Shown here piece by piece: positions 16,834 through 26,070 of a stretch of DNA of 64,000 nucleotides. Below the pieces are notes generated by a model. It made no database searches. It had not been told where the DNA came from and worked only from the letters and a program-made list of their open reading frames with translations. This stretch comes from Iningainema tapete BLCC-T55 (GTDB lineage: Bacteria > Cyanobacteriota > Cyanobacteriia > Cyanobacteriales > Nostocaceae), in the NCBI RefSeq assembly GCF_014698965.1, contig NZ_JACXAE010000043.1, forward strand, positions 85,362 through 149,361, in the 5' to 3' direction. The first letter of the stretch is position 1, and each line of letters begins with the position of its first letter. The position numbers were made by a program, and so were the translations under genes.

Positions 16834-19800
16834 AATTAGAAACAGTTACGCGATCATTATTGGTATTAATCAGTATAATGAACCGAATTGGAAGCTGAGA
16901 ACAGCGGTTAATGACGCTTGTAAACTGACGGATATTTTAAAAGATAGATATCAATATGAAGTTTTGCAGTTGTTAGATGAACAAGCAATTGGTGAAAAAC
17001 TTGAGCATCTATTAACAGCTTTTGCAAATCAAACTATTCCTTTCCATGATGGTAGCAAAAAAGTAGAACCTGATGACCGTGTTTTATTCTACTTTGCTGG
17101 GCATGGGATTGCTGTTAGAGATGAAAAAGACGATAGCCCACAAGGCTTTATTTACCCTCAAGATGCTATTAGAGGAGATAATAAAAGCCTACTACCTATG
17201 CGGCGATTACATGATGCTTTAGTGCAACTGGGCTGTCGTCATTTGTTAATTATCTTAGATTGCTGCTTTGCTGGGAGCTTTCGTTGGGTTACTAGACAAG
17301 CAGAACTTTCAGAAGCAGAAATGTACCTAGAGCGCTATAATCGCTACATGACAGGATGTGCGCAAGAAGTTATTACCTCTGCTGCTTATAACGAAACTGC
17401 CGCAGATTTTTTGTATGGTTTTGGAGAAAGAGGAGAAGATGAACAAAATTCTCCCTTTGCAAAAGCGTTACTTGAAGCGCTCAACCCAAACAATGAAAAA
17501 AATGCAGATTTTAACAAAGACGGTGTAATCACTATTACTGAAATTATTAAATATATAGAAGATAAGTTTCTCGATTTAAATGCTGGGCAAACTCCCGGAT
17601 ATTGTCAACTGAAAAAACATGATTTTGGTAAGTATATATTTGTTATTCCAGGGTTTGATGCTGCTAGTAATTTAAAAACAGCACCGCTACCTGATGAAAA
17701 AGATCCCACTTATCCCTATAAAGGTTTGTTATCATTTGAAGAAGGTGATAAAGATAAATTCTTTGGTAGAGAAAGGTTAAGAAAAAAACTAGTTCAAAAG
17801 GTTAAAGAAGAACCATTAACTGTAGTATTGGGTGCTTCTGGTTCAGGAAAATCTAGTTTAGTGAAAGCGGGACTTATACCTGATTTAAAATCTACTCAGT
17901 CTGAGTTTATAATTTTAGCGCCTATTCGTCCAGGCGAATCACCCCTCACTGCTTTAGCAAAAGTGTGTCAGGATATAGAAAATCAAAAGAAATCAAGTAA
18001 AACTGAGTTCTATCGTGAAAAACTTAATGAAGCAGATTATTTTGCCGACAGAGTTGGGAATTGGAGTTTAGTCCATCTTAATAAAAAATTGTTGTTGGCG
18101 ATCGATCAGTTTGAAGAATTAGTCACTTTGTGTAGTAATGAAAATGAGCGTCTACAGTTTTTACAACAGTTAACCCAGGCGATAGTCAATTATCCAAAAA
18201 AGTTACGCATTGTTATTACATTACGTTCCGACTATGAACTATTAATTAACTCACTATTTTCACAATTGCAAAATAATTCCCAGTTCGATTGGGTAAAAGC
18301 GCGAATGGAAGTGTCACCAATGACACGCGAAGAATTACGAGCAGCGATTGTCGAACCTGCGGAAAAAATTGCCTTGTTTTTTGAGGAAAAAACACAAGAG
18401 TCAGAAAGTTCTTTGGTAAACCAATTGATTGACGAGGTAATCAATATGCCTGGTGGTTTACCATTGCTTTCTTTTACTCTAAGTGAACTCTACCGCAAAT
18501 TTTTTAAAAAAGCGCAAATAGAGGAACAATACAATCGAGTAATTACACACAATGATTATCAAGAATTAGGTAGAGTAACTGGTAGTCTCACTAAAAGGGC
18601 TGATGAAATATACGAGCAGTTAAAAAGTAAAGACAAAGACTACGAGAAAATCATCAAACATGTGATGCTACGGATGGTGGCAGAAAGTAGTGGTGATTTG
18701 GCGCGTAGACGGGTATCTATGACAGAATTGGAATATCCACAGTCATTTCAGCCGCAAGTGGATGAGGTGATTAAAGAATTTACACAAGCGCGTCTGTTGG
18801 TAAAAGGGCGAGATGAGAAAGACAATGAATACGTTGAGCCAGCCCATGATGCATTGATTCGGGGATGGGGTAAGCTGCGTGAGTGGTTAAAAGCAACACA
18901 TGAGCAGGAGATAGCGATACAAAGACGATTAACCCCAGCAGCAGAGGAATGGCATCGTCAGAAACCTGGAAATTTTCGTCTGTTTACACATCCTTTTAAT
19001 TGGTTAAGTAATTTTCGGCAAATCAATGAACAAGCAAAGTATTTATGGCATAACAATCCCTATTTAGATGTACTCAAAAATATACTGAATTCATCAGATA
19101 ATTGGTATAACCAAATAGAAACTGAGTTTGTCAAGCGTAGCATTCAAAAGCAAACAAATAATCAACGGTTGCGATGGGGTTTGATTGCTGGTGCATTCAC
19201 TGTAGTATCAGGATTTGCTTTTATTCAGTGGTGTCAGAGTCGAAATGCTGAAGTAGGAAGATTGGCAGCTCTTTCTGAAGCCTCTTTTAATTCCAATCGG
19301 CAATTGGAAGCATTAATCAATAGTTTAAAAGCAGGCAAAAAGTTACAAGAGCCAATAGGGATACAAGATAATACCAACTTGCAAACAATGACTGCTCTCC
19401 AACAAGCTGTTTACTCGGTAAGTGAACGCAATCGTTTGCTAGGACATGGAGATACAATTAGAAGTCTCAGCTTCAGCCCAAATGGACAAATTATTGCTTC
19501 GGCAAGTGTTGACAAGACAATTAAACTTTGGAATTTAGAAGGCAATCTAATTAATAGTCTCGAAGGGCATCAAGGTATCGTTAATAGTGTCAGCTTTAGT
19601 CCCAACGGACAAATGCTGGCTTCGGCAAGTTTTGACAAAACTATTAAACTCTGGAGTATCAACGGCAAGTTACTCGACAACAAACAAAAAGAGCATAAAG
19701 CAGAAGTCTATAGTGTTAGTTTCAGCCCCGATGGGAAGATGCTAGTTTCGGCTAGTTGGGATGGAACTATCAAACTTTGGCGCATTAGCGATCGCACTTT

Positions 19801-22630
19801 AAAGTTTATCAAGAATGTTGAACTTCCTCCAGAAATTCTGCAAGCGATCAAAAAAGATTCAGGTACTAATACCCCAAAGCCATTTTCGTTTCATGGAGTT
19901 AGTTTTAGCCCTGATGGTAAGCTGATTGCTGCAGGCAATGAAGATAAAAATGTGCGGATTTGGAATCGTGAGGGTAAGCTGCTCAAAACTTTGTCAGGGC
20001 ATAGCGATTTTGTGTATGCAGTCAGCTTTAGTCCTAACGGTAAAATGTTGGCAACATCTAGTGCCGATAGCACAATTATACTCTGGAACGTTCTTGATGG
20101 TAAAAGGCTGAAAACTCTGAATGGGCATAAAGCTGATGTATATAGCACAATCTTTAGCTCAGATGGCAAAATATTAATTTCGGCAAGCAATGATAACACA
20201 ATCAAATTATGGAACATTGAAGATGGTAAGGAACTGAAAACTTTGGCGGGGCATAGCAGTGGTGTTCGTACTGTCAACATCAGTCCTAACGGCAAAATTC
20301 TCGCCTCAGCAAGTGTTGATAGTACGATCAAACTTTGGAGTGTTGATAGTGAGGATGCGATCGCTTTAACAAATCATCGCAAAAAAGTTTATAGCATTAG
20401 CATTAGTCCTAACAGCAATACTATAGCTACGGCTGGTAGTGACTTTACATCAACAAAGAATGGCAAGTTATACGAGATTAAACTTTGGCGATCAGATGGA
20501 AAGGAATTAAGATCACTCGTTGGGCATGAAAGTGAGATTATTTCCACTAGCTTTAATCCGGTTAGTCAAATACTAGCGTCAGGAGATACAAACGGTAACA
20601 TTATACTCTGGAACCCAATCAATGGTAAAATAATCCGTAATATGCGGAAGGCGCATCAAAAAAATATTCGGGGACTTAGTTTCAGTCCTGATGGTAAGAT
20701 ATTAGCGTCAGCAAGTCATGATAACACTATCAAACTTTGGGATCGAGCAGGAAAGTTATTGAAAACTCTTCGTGAACATAAAAATATAGTTCTCAGCATC
20801 AGTTTTAGTCCAGATAGTAAGATGATGGCTTCGGGAAGTGCCGACAAAACCATTAAACTGTGGAATGTAGAGCAGCGCCAACTCATCAAAACACTTGACG
20901 AAGCACACACAGGATCAGTAAATAGCTTAAGTTTTAGCTCTAACGGCAAGATACTAGCTTCCGGGAGTGAATCCAAAACAGTTAAAATCTGGAGCATTCC
21001 CGATGGAAAGAGACTACATACACTGTGGGGACATGGTGATGGTATTAATAGTATCAGTTTTCATCATAAGTTAGATATATTAGCTTCTGCTAGTGATGAC
21101 AAAACTGTAAGACTCTGGGATATAAAGGAAGGTAAAGCAATCAGTATTCTCAAAGGGCATAGCGCTCCCGTCTATGACGTTAGCTTTAGTCGCGATGATA
21201 AGACATTGGCTTCAGCTAGTGGCGATAGTACTGCCCTGTTGTGGAACACAGAACTCTTAGATTTAAACACAACACTAGCACGGGGTTGTAAGTGGGTGAA
21301 CAAGTACCGCAATAATTACCCTTGGATAGATCAAGATAATAGCGTTCGGGAAATCTGCGATTCTGTTGAAGAAACTAATCCAAAGCTAAAAATTAGTAGT
21401 GGTGACAAAAACCTTTTACCAACTCGACCCCACCGTGATAAAATAGCTGGGATAGATGCGTTTATTAATGGCAAATTAGAGCAAGCTGCTAGACATTTAC
21501 AAAAATATTTAAATCAAAATCATAATGATCCAGAAGCATTAATTTACAAAAATAACGCACAAATTAATCAGCAAAAATCTTATACCATCGCTGTTTCTGT
21601 TCCACTTAGTAGTAATGTCAACGGTGCATTAGAAATCTTGCGGGGAGTTGCGCAAGCACAAAACGAAATTAACTCTTCGGGTGGTATCAATGGGGTGAAG
21701 CTACGGGTGTTAATTGCTGATGACGAAAACAATCCCACGGTTGCCCGACAAGTGGCAAACGCATTGGTAAAAAATCCTAATGTATTGGGTGTGGTAGGAA
21801 ATTATGCCAGCGATGTTGCTCAAGAGACAAGCAAGATTTATAATGATAATAAACTGGTGGCTATCTACCCAGTTAGTACCTCAGTTAATTTAGCTATGGG
21901 TAGTGGTGGTAATTATCTTTTTCGCATGGCTCCTAGCGATCGCCAAGCCGCAACAGCCCTAGCTAAATACATGCAACAGCAATTAAATAAGCAGAAAGTT
22001 GCCATTTTTTATAACTCCAAAAGTGCATATAGTCGTTCTTTCAAATCTGAGTTTGAACGCACCATCAAGCCTAATCAAATAGTAAGCGTGTATGATTTTT
22101 CCACTAAAGCAGATATTAGTATTGATAATTTGCGCAAAGCAGGGGCTGAAGTCTTGGTTTTATTCCCTAATACAGAAGAATTATACAAAGCCTTGGCAGT
22201 TGTAAATAAGAATGCGAAAAAATCAAAACTACCTGTTTTAGGTGGAGATAGTTTATACTCCCCATTCACCTTAGAAATTGGTGCAGACAATGCTCAAGAT
22301 ATGATTGTTTCAGTTCCTTGGCATTGGGAAACAGCGCATAAATCTGGTTCAAAATTTACTACTTCATCTCAAAAACTTTGGCATGGATTTGTGAGTTGGC
22401 GTACAGCGATGTCTTACGATGCCACCCAAGCTTTGATTGCTGCTCTTCATACGAAAGACTCTCGTGAAGGCGTCGCGGAAGTATTGCGAGCAAAAGACTT
22501 TAGTGCTGATGGAGCTAGTAGGATTACCTTTGTCAATGGCGAGCGTGTTCAAAACAGTCAATTAGTCAAAGTGCAACGCAATAATAAATCCCGCTCAGGC
22601 TATGATTACGATTTTGTTCCTGTACCTTAG
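16826..22630 (+). CDS. Caspase - STAND ATPase - TM - 14x WD40 - periplasmic-binding-protein fusion
   Basis: The 1934-residue protein has these parts in order. A caspase domain (about 1-270) has H93 in YFAGHG and C147 in LDCCFAG, plus an EF-hand-like loop DFNKDGVITITE at 228-239. A STAND-type NTPase (about 297-740) has Walker A GASGSGKSS at 336-344 and a Walker B-like LLLAIDQFEEL. One membrane segment lies at about 782-802, with Arg/Lys on its N-terminal side. Fourteen WD40 repeats (about 868-1476) equal two seven-bladed propellers. A short linker leads to a Leu/Ile/Val-binding-protein-like domain (about 1585-1920). By charge the N-terminal half is cytoplasmic and the WD40/binding half outside. 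I infer a receptor that couples an external ligand to caspase activation. Confidence 0.88.
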   Translation: MVEIRNSYAIIIGINQYNEPNWKLRTAVNDACKLTDILKDRYQYEVLQLLDEQAIGEKLEHLLTAFANQTIPFHDGSKKVEPDDRVLFYFAGHGIAVRDEKDDSPQGFIYPQDAIRGDNKSLLPMRRLHDALVQLGCRHLLIILDCCFAGSFRWVTRQAELSEAEMYLERYNRYMTGCAQEVITSAAYNETAADFLYGFGERGEDEQNSPFAKALLEALNPNNEKNADFNKDGVITITEIIKYIEDKFLDLNAGQTPGYCQLKKHDFGKYIFVIPGFDAASNLKTAPLPDEKDPTYPYKGLLSFEEGDKDKFFGRERLRKKLVQKVKEEPLTVVLGASGSGKSSLVKAGLIPDLKSTQSEFIILAPIRPGESPLTALAKVCQDIENQKKSSKTEFYREKLNEADYFADRVGNWSLVHLNKKLLLAIDQFEELVTLCSNENERLQFLQQLTQAIVNYPKKLRIVITLRSDYELLINSLFSQLQNNSQFDWVKARMEVSPMTREELRAAIVEPAEKIALFFEEKTQESESSLVNQLIDEVINMPGGLPLLSFTLSELYRKFFKKAQIEEQYNRVITHNDYQELGRVTGSLTKRADEIYEQLKSKDKDYEKIIKHVMLRMVAESSGDLARRRVSMTELEYPQSFQPQVDEVIKEFTQARLLVKGRDEKDNEYVEPAHDALIRGWGKLREWLKATHEQEIAIQRRLTPAAEEWHRQKPGNFRLFTHPFNWLSNFRQINEQAKYLWHNNPYLDVLKNILNSSDNWYNQIETEFVKRSIQKQTNNQRLRWGLIAGAFTVVSGFAFIQWCQSRNAEVGRLAALSEASFNSNRQLEALINSLKAGKKLQEPIGIQDNTNLQTMTALQQAVYSVSERNRLLGHGDTIRSLSFSPNGQIIASASVDKTIKLWNLEGNLINSLEGHQGIVNSVSFSPNGQMLASASFDKTIKLWSINGKLLDNKQKEHKAEVYSVSFSPDGKMLVSASWDGTIKLWRISDRTLKFIKNVELPPEILQAIKKDSGTNTPKPFSFHGVSFSPDGKLIAAGNEDKNVRIWNREGKLLKTLSGHSDFVYAVSFSPNGKMLATSSADSTIILWNVLDGKRLKTLNGHKADVYSTIFSSDGKILISASNDNTIKLWNIEDGKELKTLAGHSSGVRTVNISPNGKILASASVDSTIKLWSVDSEDAIALTNHRKKVYSISISPNSNTIATAGSDFTSTKNGKLYEIKLWRSDGKELRSLVGHESEIISTSFNPVSQILASGDTNGNIILWNPINGKIIRNMRKAHQKNIRGLSFSPDGKILASASHDNTIKLWDRAGKLLKTLREHKNIVLSISFSPDSKMMASGSADKTIKLWNVEQRQLIKTLDEAHTGSVNSLSFSSNGKILASGSESKTVKIWSIPDGKRLHTLWGHGDGINSISFHHKLDILASASDDKTVRLWDIKEGKAISILKGHSAPVYDVSFSRDDKTLASASGDSTALLWNTELLDLNTTLARGCKWVNKYRNNYPWIDQDNSVREICDSVEETNPKLKISSGDKNLLPTRPHRDKIAGIDAFINGKLEQAARHLQKYLNQNHNDPEALIYKNNAQINQQKSYTIAVSVPLSSNVNGALEILRGVAQAQNEINSSGGINGVKLRVLIADDENNPTVARQVANALVKNPNVLGVVGNYASDVAQETSKIYNDNKLVAIYPVSTSVNLAMGSGGNYLFRMAPSDRQAATALAKYMQQQLNKQKVAIFYNSKSAYSRSFKSEFERTIKPNQIVSVYDFSTKADISIDNLRKAGAEVLVLFPNTEELYKALAVVNKNAKKSKLPVLGGDSLYSPFTLEIGADNAQDMIVSVPWHWETAHKSGSKFTTSSQKLWHGFVSWRTAMSYDATQALIAALHTKDSREGVAEVLRAKDFSADGASRITFVNGERVQNSQLVKVQRNNKSRSGYDYDFVPVP

Positions 22631-22689
22631 CTACTGCTGGTACTTGCTCCCAAAAACCTAATTCATAATTAAGATGTTCAGAGTCGGGC

Positions 22690-22707
22690 GGCGTGGGCAG
22701 CCACGCC
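22690..22707. repeat. Small GC-rich hairpin
   Basis: GGCGTGG and CCACGCC form a 7-bp stem with a 4-base loop, 60 bp after the caspase-STAND stop codon. It lies in a GTGGGC-rich patch that looks like another dispersed Nostocales repeat. Confidence 0.5.
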
Positions 22708-22806
22708 CACTACAATGAATAGGAGAGGCATCTTTGGTGTCTGACACAGGGGTTGTCGCCACAATACACCGTCAGGGTTACACTCGTATCAATAAAATTT
22801 CCAGCA

Positions 22807-23466
22807 ATGTTGCACCAAAAAGTTGACCAAGATTTATCAGACAGGAAAAACTGGGCATTACGGCGTCAATTGGGAATTCCCAATAACAAACGCCTGTGGG
22901 TATTAGCTTGCATGGATGAGCGTTTACCAGTGGAAAAAGCCTTGGGAATAGGAGTTGGAGATGCTCATATTTTCCGTAATGCAGGAGGGGTAGTGACAGA
23001 TGACGCGATTCGATCTGCCATGATCACAACGCAGTTTTTTGGAACTAAAGAAATTATCGTCATCAACCATACTGAATGCGGCATGATGACTACTTCTGGA
23101 GAGTTTATCAGTCATTTCTTAGAAAAAAAAGGAATTAATTTAGACCAGACATCCATTGATCCTGCCCTACCTGAATTAAAGCTATCGTCGGGTGTTTTTT
23201 CTAAATGGATTAAAACATTTGTTGACGTAGATGAAACTTGCGTGAAACAGGTAGAGTTGCTGCGAAATTCTCCCTTGATTCCTGAGGATGTAGTAATTCA
23301 CGGCTACATCTGGGAAGTGGAGACGATGAGGTTACGCTCTCCTCATAAGCGTCCTCGTTTTGAAAGTGAACACGGCACAAGCAATGAGTGGCAAAGGTTC
23401 ATAAGCAAATCGGCGTTGTCGGAAGCACCCTTACCCAATGCCGTAACCGTGGGCGACCAGAATTAG
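22807..23466 (+). CDS. Beta-carbonic anhydrase-like zinc enzyme
   Basis: I chose the ATG at 22807 over a TTG at 22753, giving 219 residues. Zinc ligands of the beta class are present: C35 in LACMDER with its D37/R39 dyad, H88 and C91 in NHTECG, plus RNAGG at 57-61. Beta enzymes hydrate CO2; a subgroup hydrolyses CS2 or COS, and sequence alone does not settle which. The last ~30 residues after HKRPRFESEHG look unlike an ordinary beta-CA C-terminus and may be a replaced or frameshifted tail. The gene is not near carboxysome genes. Confidence 0.8.
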   Translation: MLHQKVDQDLSDRKNWALRRQLGIPNNKRLWVLACMDERLPVEKALGIGVGDAHIFRNAGGVVTDDAIRSAMITTQFFGTKEIIVINHTECGMMTTSGEFISHFLEKKGINLDQTSIDPALPELKLSSGVFSKWIKTFVDVDETCVKQVELLRNSPLIPEDVVIHGYIWEVETMRLRSPHKRPRFESEHGTSNEWQRFISKSALSEAPLPNAVTVGDQN

Positions 23467-23503
23467 TTCATCGGTCCGCCCCTCCTTTTATAAGTTAGAT
23501 GGA

Positions 23504-24022
23504 TTAAGATGCAGCCTTGATCTCGTTATCCTGATTTATGGAGGAGCGTATATTTATTAGCTCTTGTTGATAAAAATCATTTAATTGAGCAACAAATTTG
23601 CCTTCAATAATCTGAATTCCCAAAGCATTGGCAACTGCTAGAAAATTCAGAAAACTGGCATTATGATAATTTTTATCTTCAAAATCTTTAATTTGCTCTT
23701 CTGTATGATCGCTTAAAATTGCTAGTTCTTTTTGAGTGAGTTTTAGCGCGATTCTAGCTTTAATTACTAAGTTTGATATATAATTAATATCCTCAATTTC
23801 AAGTAATAATGGTTTTCGTGGATCGTGAGCAACTAATGCTTCATATTCTCTAATTTCATCCAAAAGATTTTGTCTTTGAGCAGCATAAGAATCCTGCATT
23901 AACTGCCATCTTTCTGGTTCTTTTAATCTTCTTTCTTCATTTTCTTTTACTTTTATTTCTGCTAGATAAAACCTGTGAGCCCAGTATTTAGTAGTCTCAT
24001 ATTGCTGAGAATCCTTAATCAT
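23504..24022 (-). CDS. Coiled-coil plus HTH (XRE-like) protein, probable antitoxin
   Basis: I use the ATG at 24022, which overlaps the upstream stop as ATGA and has GGAG before it, instead of the first ATG at 24031. The 172-residue protein has a highly charged, probably coiled-coil N-terminal half. An HTH_3-like region follows at about 90-140 (ARIALKLTQKELAILSD...) with an atypical second half. Such an HTH protein directly coupled to a small nucleotidyltransferase resembles the antitoxin of a toxin-antitoxin pair. No experimental homologue is known to me. Confidence 0.6.
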   Translation of the reverse strand: MIKDSQQYETTKYWAHRFYLAEIKVKENEERRLKEPERWQLMQDSYAAQRQNLLDEIREYEALVAHDPRKPLLLEIEDINYISNLVIKARIALKLTQKELAILSDHTEEQIKDFEDKNYHNASFLNFLAVANALGIQIIEGKFVAQLNDFYQQELINIRSSINQDNEIKAAS

Positions 24023-24462
24023 AGCTCCCACTCCTGTAAATTAATTCCTATAATACCTTTTTTATTTTGTCTTCTATCTAGTTGGAAGAACTCTATAGAT
24101 ACTGTATCTTCATCTACAGGTTGGTCAGATGGATAAATTTCACCTCTATATTTAGCTTTTTGAGCATTGGAGTTATAAAAATTTAAGATTAGTGGTGCAT
24201 TTTTTCTGAGGTAGTCAATATCTACATCATCTTGATCCCAGCAGCAGTCAAAATCGTTAGGTGATGGTTCTCTTGTCACAAACGAGCCATTGATATAAAA
24301 ATTCCTACATCCAGCAGCCTTTAATTGTGCCATCACTTCTTCTAATCCTTGAATCATTTGTCTGCGCTTACGTGTATAACCAAATCTCTCTTTAAACTCC
24401 GACCAATGGCAAAAATGTACACCTACTGGTAAATTACCGTTATCGTCAAATTCAGGAATCAT
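24019..24462 (-). CDS. Small nucleotidyltransferase-fold protein (DUF6932-like), probable toxin
   Basis: The 147-residue protein carries a minimal nucleotidyltransferase signature: NGSFVT near residue 58 followed by DFD near 70 (GS...DxD), with a further acidic cluster DQDDVDID. Such proteins resemble the uncharacterised DUF6932 group and the MNT/AbiEii nucleotidyltransferases, some of which are toxins modifying tRNA or partner proteins. It is the first gene of a two-gene unit with the HTH protein. Gene order, small sizes and 4-bp coupling support a toxin-antitoxin reading. Confidence 0.6.
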   Translation of the reverse strand: MIPEFDDNGNLPVGVHFCHWSEFKERFGYTRKRRQMIQGLEEVMAQLKAAGCRNFYINGSFVTREPSPNDFDCCWDQDDVDIDYLRKNAPLILNFYNSNAQKAKYRGEIYPSDQPVDEDTVSIEFFQLDRRQNKKGIIGINLQEWEL

Positions 24463-24522
24463 TAAGAATGCAATTATAACCCCCTAATACTTTACTAAAT
24501 AATCACATTCATTGTAAAATTA

Positions 24523-26070
24523 TCAAAGTATGATTGGCTGAATTTCGGGGTAATGCCATTGTCGGTGATACCATTCGGCAACTAAGGGACGGATGATAAA
24601 CTTGGGAGGGCAGCCATCTTTAACATCTATGCGTAAACTAGAGTAAGGTCTACGTTTGTTGAAACCTTGACCGCTACGCCCGATGAAAAGGTGCGATCGC
24701 GCTATTAATCTTTCATTCTCTATCAAATCTCCTCCCTCGGTACGTTGACGGCGAAGACTATAGCCACTACCACCACAAATCATCCAATGAATACCAGCAT
24801 CACCACTTCCGTTGTCCATTGTTTGAATGTGTTCTAAACAGTGAGCGTGTCCATTGAAAACTAAATCTACCAGAGGACGACCACCAGTATCACCTACAGA
24901 TGCAGCTACAATATCCAGTACTCCACGTAAGCGTCCGCGAATGGCGATAGTTTGCGACTGAAGCCACTTTGTTGCTTCAGTAACGTAGGGAGGATGATGA
25001 AAGTATATCACTCTTCCTCGAACATCTTTGGTATGCCAAGATTCAATTAGTCTTTGCTCCAACCATTCTAATTGGTCGAGGTCAGTAACTGTTTTGTTGT
25101 TAGTGTTTAACTGCTTATCGATATCAACGATGATTTCTTCGATCTGAGAGACATTGTTGTGTATATCGTCTAATTGCTCTGCTTCTTGGGGATTATCTGA
25201 ATTAAGTTTTGCCGACTTTTCCATCAATTGATTCTTCTGTTGCTCTAACTCATTACGGCGTAGCTTTAATGATTTGCGATCGGCATCTCCCTCCTTAGTT
25301 GCTGGTAGAGGAAGAGGGGCGTTAAATGTGTTAGAGTCTAGAGCGAAGAAGTCAATTCCTCCATAGCGGAAAGTGTAGTAGCGATTGGGCAGGCGGGTAA
25401 AACTCCCTGGCTCGTAGCGCAAACAACGACCCGTGTCCGTTTTGGCTGTATAATGTTTATCTAAATGACGCTCTAGCTCTCCGGGCTGCCTATAGGCTTT
25501 GAGGTAGTCTAAAAATGCCCGTGCATAAGCATCACCCTGTCCTGAACCTTGCCAACCAACATCAAAATAGAGATTCGCTCCTAGCAAACGCTGTAATGGC
25601 AATGTGGTTAAAGATACTAAACCAAAGATGAATGGCAAGTCGTAGTAGTCATGATTACCCGGAACAGGTAAAATGGGTAGCGAGAACACCATTTGATCGT
25701 AAGCAATCCGCTCTGGATGCTCTCCCCCCAAAATAAACTCTCGGTAAGGCTTGATGAAATTATCCTGGTAGAACTCGTTTGAACCCACCAAGTAAATTAC
25801 ATCCCCTGTATGTAGCATAAAACTGCATTCACCAGTGTGGGGTAGCATCATTTCAGCTACTTGTCGCTGGGGATTGTGTCCCCGATGCGCACCCGAACCG
25901 CTATCACCTATTACCAAAAACGAGAATTCTGATTCTTCCGCTCGACCATCATCCAGTACTAGCCGAGTTTGGTCAATTCCTTTTTCAACAATTGTACGGT
26001 CAAGCCACCGTACTCGCTGATTCATTTTGGCTATTTTATCGGCGATCGCCGGATCGGAAACGAGTTTCAA
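24523..26070 (-). CDS. Calcineurin-like metallophosphoesterase
   Basis: The 515-residue protein shows the metallophosphoesterase motifs in order: GDSGSG near residue 54, GDVIY near 89, GNHDYYD near 138, FHHPPY near 353 and GHAHCLEH near 408. A strongly charged coiled-coil insert (about 265-330) splits the domain. There is no signal peptide, so it is probably cytoplasmic. It overlaps the upstream lipid-kinase-like gene by 4 bp (ATGA), which implies co-translation and a shared phospho-lipid or phospho-metabolite pathway. The actual substrate is unknown. Confidence 0.85.
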   Translation of the reverse strand: MKLVSDPAIADKIAKMNQRVRWLDRTIVEKGIDQTRLVLDDGRAEESEFSFLVIGDSGSGAHRGHNPQRQVAEMMLPHTGECSFMLHTGDVIYLVGSNEFYQDNFIKPYREFILGGEHPERIAYDQMVFSLPILPVPGNHDYYDLPFIFGLVSLTTLPLQRLLGANLYFDVGWQGSGQGDAYARAFLDYLKAYRQPGELERHLDKHYTAKTDTGRCLRYEPGSFTRLPNRYYTFRYGGIDFFALDSNTFNAPLPLPATKEGDADRKSLKLRRNELEQQKNQLMEKSAKLNSDNPQEAEQLDDIHNNVSQIEEIIVDIDKQLNTNNKTVTDLDQLEWLEQRLIESWHTKDVRGRVIYFHHPPYVTEATKWLQSQTIAIRGRLRGVLDIVAASVGDTGGRPLVDLVFNGHAHCLEHIQTMDNGSGDAGIHWMICGGSGYSLRRQRTEGGDLIENERLIARSHLFIGRSGQGFNKRRPYSSLRIDVKDGCPPKFIIRPLVAEWYHRQWHYPEIQPIIL

